From Syntrophaceae bacterium CG2_30_49_12 (GTDB taxonomy: Bacteria > Desulfobacterota > Syntrophia > Syntrophales > CG2-30-49-12), in assembly GCA_001873675.1 (NCBI GenBank), contig MNZP01000067.1, positions 1-11,432 of the forward strand: 11,432 bases of DNA, in the 5' to 3' direction. The position numbers and the translations under genes are program-made. The notes under the pieces were generated by a model. That model had not been told where the DNA came from and did not search any database. It was given only the letters and a program-made list of their open reading frames with translations. Positions 1 to 5,757 of the stretch are shown here, piece by piece; positions within the stretch are counted from its first letter, which is position 1, and the number at the start of each line of letters is the position of its first letter.

Positions 1-40
1 TCTATGAATCTTGCATGAATAGGCGAAAGGGCAGGGCAAA

Positions 41-79
41 CCCTGGGGTCAGGCATTGATAATAAGGTATTTTTAAAAA
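41..79. repeat. Direct repeat A, copy 1 (REP-like)
   Basis: This sequence begins CCCTGGGGTCAGGCATTG and ends in an AT-rich stretch. It recurs at 1804-1844; 41-74 and 1804-1837 differ at one position. The GGGTCAG core is shared with repeat B, so the two may be related. The two copies lie in the same orientation and enclose both toxin-antitoxin modules. The repeat is seen directly; assignment to a REP/MITE family mobilised by a Y1 (RAYT) transposase is inference, and no transposase gene is in the window. Confidence 0.8.
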
Positions 80-82
80 CAA

Positions 83-157
83 AAAGAGGGTCAGTGGCTA
101 TTTATGGAAGCAAAACTAAAAACGGCAAACAATAAACGGTCGCTGTCCCTCTTTTTC
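83..157. repeat. Direct repeat B, copy 1 (75-bp imperfect palindrome)
   Basis: A 75-bp unit that recurs at 894-968 with only two mismatches that I can see. Each copy is itself an imperfect inverted repeat: the left arm reads AAAGAGGGTCAG and the right arm ends CTGTCCCTCTTT, so the transcript could fold into a long stem of about 22 bp with a few mismatches. The near identity of the copies points to recent spread or gene conversion. The two copies flank brnT-brnA. It resembles REP/MITE elements of anaerobic deltaproteobacteria; that family assignment is inference. Confidence 0.85.
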
Positions 158-216
158 CCCTTTTTCAAAAAAGTTCCGGACAAAAAGCGGTCGCCATGAT
201 TGGGAATGAAAATTCA

Positions 217-244
217 TTGACTTTACCCTAAATGTAGTTATAAT
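217..244 (+). promoter_or_regulatory. Sigma-70-type promoter of brnTA
   Basis: The -35 box TTGACT (217-222) and a perfect -10 box TATAAT (239-244) are separated by 16 bp. The expected transcription start is at about 250-252, only a few bases before the brnT ATG at 255, so the mRNA would be leaderless or nearly so. No Shine-Dalgarno sequence precedes brnT, which fits this reading. Confidence 0.75.
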
Positions 245-253
245 TGTAACTAC
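234..253. promoter_or_regulatory. Palindromic operator candidate over the brnTA -10 box
   Basis: A perfect 7-bp inverted repeat, GTAGTTA and TAACTAC, is separated by 6 bp and covers the -10 box and the predicted start of transcription. Toxin-antitoxin operons of the BrnTA type are autoregulated by the antitoxin DNA-binding domain, so this is the natural binding site for BrnA or the BrnA-BrnT complex. The palindrome is seen directly; binding is inference. Confidence 0.6.
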
Positions 254-254
254 A

Positions 255-551
255 ATGCGATTCGAGTGGGACGAGAAAAAGAATAATGAGAACATCCGAA
301 AACACGGACTGGATTTTTCTGACGTATGGCAGGTGTTCGAGAACCCCTTGCTATCGAAACTCGACGATCGCGAAAATTATGGCGAAGATCGGTGGATCGG
401 TGTCGGCATGATGTCAAACGGGATTGTTGTCGTTCTTGTTTTCACAGAAAAGGAGAGGGAAACGATACGCATTATTTCCATGAGAAAGGCAACGAAAAAT
501 GAGCGCACAGGTTATGAGAAAGCAATCAAAGACAGGCTGGACAAAGATTAA
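255..551 (+). CDS. brnT: BrnT family type II toxin
   Basis: This 98-residue protein matches the BrnT toxin family (formerly DUF497), small RelE-like ribonucleases that block translation and are neutralised by BrnA. The family signatures are visible: an N-terminal FEWDEKK stretch, then N-x-RKHGLDF (residues about 11-21), a middle DDR-x-NYGEDRW segment, and a C-terminal IRIISMRKATKNER helix region. The length is normal. The ATG at 255 lies about 10 bp after a perfect TATAAT box, so translation probably begins on a nearly leaderless mRNA. brnA overlaps the 3' end by 53 bp, in the usual toxin-first order. The pair sits between two copies of repeat B, suggesting it arrived as a cassette. Confidence 0.93.
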   Translation: MRFEWDEKKNNENIRKHGLDFSDVWQVFENPLLSKLDDRENYGEDRWIGVGMMSNGIVVVLVFTEKERETIRIISMRKATKNERTGYEKAIKDRLDKD

Positions 552-777
552 GGCCATGAAGGACAGGGATATCGACTTTTCCGATGTGCCCGAACTTGAT
601 GATAATTTCTTTGCGGAAGCCACACTATGGCCAGGCAAAAAGAAACAGATCACGATCCGGCTTGATTCTGACGTGGTGGACTTCTTCAAAACAAAGGGCC
701 GGGGCTATCAGAGCAGCATTAATGCCACCCTCCGCCGTTACATGGAGGCGCAGCAACGCCGCCTGAAAAGCACTTGA
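499..777 (+). CDS. brnA: BrnA family antitoxin
   Basis: A 92-residue protein whose C-terminal half, ITIRLDSDVVDFFKTKGRGY followed by a QSSINATLRRYMEA helix, is the ribbon-helix-helix-like DNA-binding domain of BrnA (BrnA_antitoxin family). The N-terminal DIDFSDVPELDDNFF segment is the family's toxin-binding region. It should neutralise BrnT and repress the operon, perhaps at the palindrome at 234-253. The start at 499 is preferred because family members normally have an S-K-T-x-W segment before the DIDFSD motif, and this start keeps it; ATG codons at 514 and 556 are alternatives. The overlap with brnT implies coupled translation. Confidence 0.9.
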   Translation: MSAQVMRKQSKTGWTKIKAMKDRDIDFSDVPELDDNFFAEATLWPGKKKQITIRLDSDVVDFFKTKGRGYQSSINATLRRYMEAQQRRLKST

Positions 778-865
778 TCCTTCGTGACTGCTTCACAAAA
801 TCACGTTACCACATCGCCGCCAAAATAGTGGCTTTTATAAGAAGCACCTGGGGGGGAAAGAGGTC

Positions 866-907
866 AAAAGAAGGTCAGCGGTCAAGAGAGTTAAAAGAGG
901 GTCAGCG
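866..907. repeat. Partial duplication of the repeat B arm
   Basis: AAAAGAAGGTCAGCG (866-880) is echoed as AAAAGAGGGTCAGCG (893-907), the second being the left end of repeat B copy 2. This looks like an extra, decayed arm of the same element. A similar stray fragment, GCGGTCGCC, lies at 187-195 beside copy 1. Confidence 0.5.
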
Positions 908-968
908 ACTATTTATGGAAGCAAAACTAAAAACGGCAAACAATAAACGGTCGCTGTCCCTCTTTTTC
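894..968. repeat. Direct repeat B, copy 2 (75-bp imperfect palindrome)
   Basis: This is the second copy of the 75-bp unit at 83-157, in the same orientation. Its left arm (AAAGAGGGTCAGCGAC) pairs better with the right arm than in copy 1. It separates brnA from the UPF0175 gene. A 72-codon open frame at 774-992 runs through it but consists largely of repeat sequence and is not called as a gene. The poly-T after the hairpin (TCTTTTT) could let it end brnTA transcripts. Confidence 0.85.
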
Positions 969-995
969 GTAAATCAACTGAAAGGGGGTTAGAAT

Positions 996-1295
996 ATGGC
1001 AACAACCAAAACTGAACGAATAGAGATAGACCTTCCTGAAGATATAATATTTGCGATGAGGGTATTAGAGAAACCAGAGGAGGTTAAAAAGAAGCTAAAA
1101 ATAGCATTGGCTATCCTATTATTTCAGGAAAAGTCTATATCACTCGGAAAGGCGACAGAACTTTCAGAATTAAGCAGGGTTCGGTTTATGGAGGTTTTAA
1201 AGGAATATGGTATACCTGCTTATGGATATGGCGAGAAAGATTTTGAAAGAGACCAGCAAGTTATGACCAGTTACCGTAAAACAGTTGAAAAATGA
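996..1295 (+). CDS. UPF0175 family antitoxin
   Basis: A 99-residue protein resembling the UPF0175 family, small helix-turn-helix-like proteins that commonly precede DUF3368 PIN-domain toxins and are taken to be their antitoxins. The family pattern is visible: an N-terminal beta strand IEIDLPEDI, a middle KIALAILLFQEKSISLGKA helix, and ELSELSRVRFMEVLKEYGI followed by Y-x-YGEKDFERD. A strong ribosome binding site (GGGGG at 984-988) lies 7 bp before the ATG. The next gene overlaps by 4 bp (ATGA), so the two are translated together. Base composition is more AT-rich than in the downstream housekeeping genes, which fits transfer. The family is recognised; function in this strain is inferred. Confidence 0.85.
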   Translation: MATTKTERIEIDLPEDIIFAMRVLEKPEEVKKKLKIALAILLFQEKSISLGKATELSELSRVRFMEVLKEYGIPAYGYGEKDFERDQQVMTSYRKTVEK

Positions 1296-1786
1296 AAGCG
1301 ATTCGGGTTGCAATAGATAGTAGTTGTCTTATTGGACTGGCACAGGTGAAACAGTTCGAATTATTAAAAGAGTTGTTTTCAGAGATATACATTCCACACG
1401 CTGTAAATGATGAGGTTGTAGTTAAGGGGAAAGGTGAGGCTGGTTCTGATGAGACGGAATCCGCGGTAAAAGAGGGGTGGATATTAAAGAAGGCTGTGAA
1501 TGATGATGTAGGTATTAGGGCTTTGACAACAATCTTAGGTAAAGGGGAAGCCGAAGTTATTATTCTTTGCAAAGAATTAAAGCTTGAATATGCCGTGATA
1601 GATGAAAGGACAGCAAGAGACATGGCAGTGTTAATGGGGATAAATACAATAGGAGTCTTGGGGATTATAGATTTAGCAATTGAGAGGGGATTTGCTATTG
1701 ATAAAAAGAAAGTTGTTGACCAGTTAATAAATTTAGGGTTCAGAATAAACGATAAACTTTACAAGAAGATGTTTCCTGATTCATAA
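1292..1786 (+). CDS. DUF3368 PIN-domain toxin (predicted ribonuclease)
   Basis: A 164-residue protein of the DUF3368 branch of PIN-domain proteins, predicted Mg-dependent RNases that act as toxins. The features are an N-terminal strand with acidic residue D9 (AIDSSCLIGLA), a conserved GKGEAEVI segment with the second acidic residue, and the VIDERTARDMA motif with the third acidic cluster; GVLGIIDLAIERG closes the fold. The start is fixed by the ATGA overlap with the UPF0175 gene. The order antitoxin then toxin is the usual one for this pair. Repeat A copy 2 begins 18 bp after the stop. RNA target unknown. Confidence 0.85.
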   Translation: MKAIRVAIDSSCLIGLAQVKQFELLKELFSEIYIPHAVNDEVVVKGKGEAGSDETESAVKEGWILKKAVNDDVGIRALTTILGKGEAEVIILCKELKLEYAVIDERTARDMAVLMGINTIGVLGIIDLAIERGFAIDKKKVVDQLINLGFRINDKLYKKMFPDS

Positions 1787-1803
1787 GAGCGTTAAAGGTC
1801 AAG

Positions 1804-1844
1804 CCCTGGGGTCAGGCATTGGTAATAAGGTATTTTTTTAAAAA
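1804..1844. repeat. Direct repeat A, copy 2
   Basis: The second copy of the sequence at 41-79, with one mismatch across the first 34 bp and a longer T/A tail. It ends about 12 bp before the MNT gene and so separates the UPF0175/PIN pair from it. With copy 1 it forms a 1.76-kb direct repeat around both toxin-antitoxin modules. Confidence 0.8.
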
Positions 1845-1855
1845 AGGGCTTATCT

Positions 1856-2197
1856 ATGATTTCTGAAGAGATAATTAAGGAAGCAGTTGAACGGCTGGTA
1901 AAAGTAGCAAAACCACAAAAGATATATCTCTTCGGCTCCTATGCCCGTGGTGACGCTCGGAAGCAATCTGATTTAGATTTTCTGGTCGTTGAGCAGGTCA
2001 TGAAAAACCAACGAAAGGAGATGGTTCGTCTCCATGACGCCCTACGTTCATTGCGTATCCCTGTAGACATTCTGGTTACGAGCGAATCTACATTTAACGA
2101 ATGGGCTGATATACCTGGTACCGTTATGCACAAGGCAAAAACTGAAGGGCACCTGTGTTATTCGGGAGGGGGATTCCCCTTAAGTTTCCATGTATGA
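1856..2197 (+). CDS. MNT-type nucleotidyltransferase, without HEPN partner
   Basis: A 113-residue minimal nucleotidyltransferase (MNT, NTP_transf_2 family). The signature GSYARGDARKQSDLDFLVV lies at residues 27-45, with metal-binding D39 and D41 and a third acidic residue D71 in PVDILV. MNT proteins usually pair with a HEPN RNase; in the well-studied MNT-HEPN systems MNT AMPylates and inactivates HEPN. No HEPN gene is nearby: the next gene is queD, whose start overlaps this one by 8 bp. The last 13 or so residues, after the family-typical AKTEGHLCY end, look like read-through into the queD leader, which suggests that a partner gene and the original stop were lost. A leftover of a larger module or a free-standing enzyme are both possible. 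Confidence 0.87.
   Translation: MISEEIIKEAVERLVKVAKPQKIYLFGSYARGDARKQSDLDFLVVEQVMKNQRKEMVRLHDALRSLRIPVDILVTSESTFNEWADIPGTVMHKAKTEGHLCYSGGGFPLSFHV
2167..2181 (+). promoter_or_regulatory. Hairpin hiding the purine-rich leader of queD
   Basis: The stretch AGGGGGATTCCCCTT can fold into a tight stem (GGGG at 2169-2172 with CCCC at 2176-2179, extendable by G-U and A-U pairs). It contains the only Shine-Dalgarno-like sequence upstream of queD, which is also rather far (about 17 bp) from the ATG at 2190. queD translation may therefore depend on ribosomes finishing the MNT gene, which overlaps it. Confidence 0.4.
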
Positions 2198-2561
2198 AGT
2201 AACGATAAGAAGATCATTTTCTGCGGCCCATACTCTGAAAGAGATCGGTGGCAAATGCGAGGAACTCCACGGGCACAACTTCGTTGTTGAGGTTTCTGTG
2301 ACCGTACCGGATCTGAACCGGGAAGGTCTGGCAATAGACTTCCGGGTATTGAAGAGATGGACTGAGGAGATATTGGAAACGCTCGATCACAAATATCTCA
2401 ATGATATCCCGTATTTTAATGCCCTGAATCCCTCAGCGGAGAATATTGCCCGGTTCGTCTATGAAAGGATTGCACAAAAGGCACATCTTCAGAAAATCAG
2501 GGTGTCACGGGTAACCGTGTGGGAATCGGAAGATGCAAGGGCTTCTTACGAAGGGAAGTAA
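2190..2561 (+). CDS. queD: 6-carboxy-5,6,7,8-tetrahydropterin synthase (QueD)
   Basis: A 123-residue member of the 6-pyruvoyl-tetrahydropterin synthase/QueD family. It converts 7,8-dihydroneopterin triphosphate to 6-carboxytetrahydropterin in preQ0/queuosine synthesis. Visible residues are the zinc ligands H14, H27 and H29 (AAH and HGHN), the catalytic C23 in the CxxxHGH motif, D66-H67 in LDHKYLND, PSAEN at 81-85 and the terminal E112 in VWES. E24 also creates an ExxHGH pattern, so the site reads CExxHGH; a side activity making 6-hydroxymethyl-dihydropterin for folate is conceivable. folE2, which makes its substrate, follows. The ATG lies inside the end of the MNT gene. Confidence 0.92.
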   Translation: MYEVTIRRSFSAAHTLKEIGGKCEELHGHNFVVEVSVTVPDLNREGLAIDFRVLKRWTEEILETLDHKYLNDIPYFNALNPSAENIARFVYERIAQKAHLQKIRVSRVTVWESEDARASYEGK

Positions 2562-2655
2562 GATTTCTCGCTCCACTCGAAACAAGGATTTCTCCCGGAG
2601 CCTGTCCTGAGCGTAAGAGTAAGATTCCTCGCTTCACTCGGAATGACAGAAGCGA
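2559..2655. repeat. Degenerate intergenic repeat, two copies
   Basis: Between queD and folE2 a unit TAAGATTYCTCGCTYCACTCG occurs at 2559-2579 and 2620-2640 (two differences). The first copy contains the queD stop codon. A GAGCCTGTCCTGAGC stretch lies between them. Short repeats of this CTCGCTTCACTCGGAATGAC type are widespread between genes in anaerobes. A third, decayed echo (GCGAAGGGGTCGAAATGAC) follows at 2653-2671. No promoter for folE2 is evident. Confidence 0.6.
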
Positions 2656-2695
2656 AGGGGTCGAAATGACACTTTTTTGCTAAGACAACAGAAAG

Positions 2696-3463
2696 ATGAT
2701 TGATATTCAAAACGAGAAGGATGAGAGAAACATAGACATCACAAAGGTTGGTGTTAAGGGGATCAAATATCCTGTTGTTGTTCTTGACCGTGTACAGGGC
2801 ACGCAGCCGGTAAACGCCACGATCAATATGTATGTTAATCTTCCCCATCACTTCAAGGGGACGCATATGAGTCGGTTTGTGGAAATCTTAAACGAGACAC
2901 GGGGACAGATCAATATCAAGACCTTCCATATCATCCTGGAGAGGGTGAGAGAGAAACTACGAGCGGAATCGGCCCACATGGAGATTGAATTTCCCTACTT
3001 CATTGAGAAAACCGCCCCCGTGTCGAAGGCCAAAAGTCTTATGGAGTACCGGTGTTGCTTCTGGGGAAAGAATCACGGGAGCAAGACGGATCTCATGATC
3101 GGGGTGGTGGTGCCGGTCACTACCGTCTGTCCCTGTTCCCGGGAGATCAGCAACTGTGGGGCACATAACCAGCGAAGCATGGTAACGGTAAAGGTGAGAT
3201 TCAAAAAGTTTTTCTGGATAGAAGACCTCATCAGGCTGGTGGAAGATTCGGCAAGTGGAGAGGTCTATTCCCTCTTAAAAAGGGTGGATGAGAAATATGT
3301 CACGGAAATGGGATACGAAAACCCCAGGTTTGTGGAAGATGTGGTAAGAAATGTGGCGGAAAAGTTGAACGGGGATGGTAATTTTACCTGGTACTCTGTG
3401 GAGGCGGAAAATTTTGAGAGTATCCACAACCACAGCGCCTATGCCTACGTGGAGAAAGAATGA
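2696..3463 (+). CDS. folE2: GTP cyclohydrolase IB (FolE2)
   Basis: A 255-residue GTP cyclohydrolase of the FolE2 (GCYH-IB, COG1469) type, which converts GTP to 7,8-dihydroneopterin triphosphate and formate, the first step toward folate and queuosine. It uses metals other than zinc more flexibly than FolE. The signature PVTTVCPCSREISNCGAHNQ lies at residues 140-159 and includes the catalytic/metal Cys at position 147 and H157. The C-terminal NFESIHNHSAYAY and the N-terminal DVQ-like VQGTQ region also fit. The length is typical. It follows queD by 134 bp of repeat sequence and overlaps nadE by 4 bp. Its product is the QueD substrate. Confidence 0.95.
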   Translation: MIDIQNEKDERNIDITKVGVKGIKYPVVVLDRVQGTQPVNATINMYVNLPHHFKGTHMSRFVEILNETRGQINIKTFHIILERVREKLRAESAHMEIEFPYFIEKTAPVSKAKSLMEYRCCFWGKNHGSKTDLMIGVVVPVTTVCPCSREISNCGAHNQRSMVTVKVRFKKFFWIEDLIRLVEDSASGEVYSLLKRVDEKYVTEMGYENPRFVEDVVRNVAEKLNGDGNFTWYSVEAENFESIHNHSAYAYVEKE

Positions 3464-5547
3464 GTAAAATGGGGGCAGAGGTAGTAAAACAATTCTTTAA
3501 TCTCTACCATCATGGGTTCATCAAGGTGGCCGTCTGCATTCCCGAGGTGAAGATCGGAGATACATCTTTTAATACCGCAGCTACGTTGAGACTGGCTGGG
3601 GAGGCTGCCGCCGACAATGCCATCCTTGCCCTCTTTCCGGAGATGGGGATCTCGGCCTATTCCAACGAAGATCTGTTTCACCAGGATGCCCTCCTTACAG
3701 GCGTCCTCGATGCCCTTGAACATATAGTCAGGGCGACCAGGGGATTAAATCTGATCCTGGTCATCGGCGCACCGTTACAGGTTGACTGCCGCCTCTTCAA
3801 CTGCGCTGTCGTTCTCTACCGGGGCCGTATCCTTGGTGTTGCCGTCAAATCCTACCTCCCCAACTACCGTGAATTCTATGAGGGACGTCAGTTCAGCCCT
3901 GCCGAAGAGGCCCTGCCCAAAACGGTTGCTCTTTGCGGACAGGAAGATATTCCCTTCGGCGCCGATATCATCTTTGCCGTGGGGAACATAAAAAATTTCC
4001 GGTTCTTTATCGAGATCTGCGAAGATGCCTGGGCGCCCATCCCCCCTTCGAGTTTTGCCGCCCTGGCGGGGGCAATGATCATCGGGAACCTTTCTGCATC
4101 CAATATTACCGTGGGAAAATCAGAGTATCGTCACGGCCTCGCCGCCAACCAGTCTGCCCGCTGCCTGGCGGCATACCTCTACGCCGCCGCCGGGCCGGGT
4201 GAATCCACTACCGATCTGGCCTGGGATGGTCATGCCATGATCTATGAAAACGGCAATCTCCTTGCAGAATCGGAGCGATTCCTCCAGAAACCTCAGGTGA
4301 TCTATGCAGACGTGGACCTGGATCGCCTTACCCAGGACAGGATGCGCCTGACCAGCTTTGGTCAGAATGCCCGTACCCACAGGGAGAGGCTTCTGGGCTT
4401 TCGGAGAATTTTATTCTCCGTTGATCTTCCTCCCGAACGACTCCTGCTCACGCGGGAGTACCCCCGCTTTCCCTATCTTCCCGCAGATCCCGCCAGGAGG
4501 GACCAGCGTTGCTATGAAGCTTACAATATCCAGGTCCAGGGACTGACCCAGAGGTTGAAGTCCTCCGGCATACCAAACGTGGTGCTCGGCATCTCAGGAG
4601 GACTGGACTCCACACAGGCCCTTATCGTTGCCACGCGTGCGATGGACCTCCTGAATCTACCCAGAACCAACGTGAAAGCCTACACCATGCCCGGTTTCGC
4701 GACGACAGACAAAACCTACACCAATGCCGGCAGATTGATGGAGGCCCTCGGAGTGGAGGCTAATGAACTCGACATCAGGCCGGCTTGCATGCAGATGTTC
4801 AAAGATATCGGTCACCCCTATGCGACAGGTGAGAAACTCTATGATGTTACCTTTGAAAATGTCCAGGCGGGGGAACGGACATCTCATCTGTTCCGGATTG
4901 CCAATATGAGAAACGCCCTTGTCGTCGGCACCGGAGACTTAAGCGAACTGGCCCTCGGTTGGTGCACCTACGGCGTTGGTGACCATATGTCCCATTACAA
5001 CGTCAATGTTAGCGTACCCAAGACCCTGATCCAGCATCTGATCCGGTGGATCGCTAAATCGGGGCAATTTTCGCTGGAGACGTCCGGGATCCTCATAGAC
5101 ATCCTTGACACACAGATCAGCCCGGAGTTGATCCCAGGCATAGATGGCGACCAGCCCGCCCAGAAGACCGAGGCGGTCATTGGCCCCTATGAATTGCAGG
5201 ACTTCAACAATTTCTATACCACACGCTTCGGCTATCTTCCCACCAAGATCGCCTTTATGGCCTACTGTACGTGGAGAGATAAGACCCGTGGTCTCTGGCC
5301 GGATGTGCCGGAAGAGAAGAGAAATGAATACACCATCGGAGAGATCAAACGCTGGCTTAAGGTCTATCTCCTTCGTTTCTTTAAACTCAGCCAGTACAAG
5401 CGTTCTTGCGTTCCCAACGGTCCGAAGGTCGGCTCGGGTGGTTCCCTCTCACCGCGAGGTGATTACAGGGCCCCGAGTGATAGCGAGGCCACGATCTGGC
5501 TGGAAAACGCAGAGAAGATACCGGAAAGGGATGATGTATCACCATGA
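3460..5547 (+). CDS. nadE: Glutamine-dependent NAD+ synthetase
   Basis: A 695-residue two-domain enzyme that amidates nicotinic acid adenine dinucleotide to NAD+ with ATP, using ammonia released from glutamine. Residues about 20-290 are the nitrilase-type glutaminase, with the Glu-Lys-Cys triad at E61 (FPEMGISAYS), K130 (KSYLPNYREFYEGRQF) and C187 (IEICEDAW). Residues about 345-695 are the synthetase, with the ATP-pyrophosphatase loop SGGLDS at 379-384 and the GTGDLSELALGW motif. The length and both active sites match the long Mycobacterium-like class, so the enzyme should be active. A GGAG site precedes the ATG, which overlaps the folE2 stop (ATGA). The downstream gene overlaps the same way, so the run is an operon. 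Confidence 0.97.
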   Translation: MSKMGAEVVKQFFNLYHHGFIKVAVCIPEVKIGDTSFNTAATLRLAGEAAADNAILALFPEMGISAYSNEDLFHQDALLTGVLDALEHIVRATRGLNLILVIGAPLQVDCRLFNCAVVLYRGRILGVAVKSYLPNYREFYEGRQFSPAEEALPKTVALCGQEDIPFGADIIFAVGNIKNFRFFIEICEDAWAPIPPSSFAALAGAMIIGNLSASNITVGKSEYRHGLAANQSARCLAAYLYAAAGPGESTTDLAWDGHAMIYENGNLLAESERFLQKPQVIYADVDLDRLTQDRMRLTSFGQNARTHRERLLGFRRILFSVDLPPERLLLTREYPRFPYLPADPARRDQRCYEAYNIQVQGLTQRLKSSGIPNVVLGISGGLDSTQALIVATRAMDLLNLPRTNVKAYTMPGFATTDKTYTNAGRLMEALGVEANELDIRPACMQMFKDIGHPYATGEKLYDVTFENVQAGERTSHLFRIANMRNALVVGTGDLSELALGWCTYGVGDHMSHYNVNVSVPKTLIQHLIRWIAKSGQFSLETSGILIDILDTQISPELIPGIDGDQPAQKTEAVIGPYELQDFNNFYTTRFGYLPTKIAFMAYCTWRDKTRGLWPDVPEEKRNEYTIGEIKRWLKVYLLRFFKLSQYKRSCVPNGPKVGSGGSLSPRGDYRAPSDSEATIWLENAEKIPERDDVSP

Positions 5548-5744
5548 GAGGGGAAACTTATAGAGATTTTGATGCCACAGAACTCTTCTGCCCGAAGTGT
5601 AAAAGGGCCGTCCCGGTAAGAAAGAGACTTCTTCTCATCCTGTCCAATGGCGATAAATATGACTACATGTGTACCTTCTGCGGGACGTCGGTGGGAGACA
5701 AGCTGGTCTCCCAGCAGGACAATCTGAGGGCAATCATAAAGTAA
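5544..5744 (+). CDS. Small zinc-ribbon protein, function unknown
   Basis: A 66-residue basic protein with two CxxC knuckles, C16-P-K-C19 and C43-T-F-C46, separated by 23 residues; this spacing is right for a zinc ribbon of two beta hairpins. I do not recognise a named family. Its ATG overlaps the nadE stop (ATGA), so it is translationally coupled to NAD synthetase. That conserved-looking arrangement and the metal site support a real gene. A role in nucleic-acid or protein binding would be typical of zinc ribbons, but nothing here proves it. It ends 13 bp before the convergent acetoacetyl-CoA synthetase stop, with no clear terminator between. Confidence 0.75.
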   Translation: MRGETYRDFDATELFCPKCKRAVPVRKRLLLILSNGDKYDYMCTFCGTSVGDKLVSQQDNLRAIIK

Positions 5745-5757
5745 AAGGCAAGAAGGT

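Noticed and set aside
774..992. 72-codon open frame between brnA and the UPF0175 gene
   Set aside because: It runs through repeat B and its duplicated arm, has no family resemblance and no ribosome binding site; the same peptide appears only because the DNA is a repeat.
1..2197. A new multi-gene defence system made of brnTA, UPF0175/PIN and MNT
   Set aside because: Each part is a known toxin-antitoxin family, separated by repeats and with its own start signals; nothing shows that they act together.
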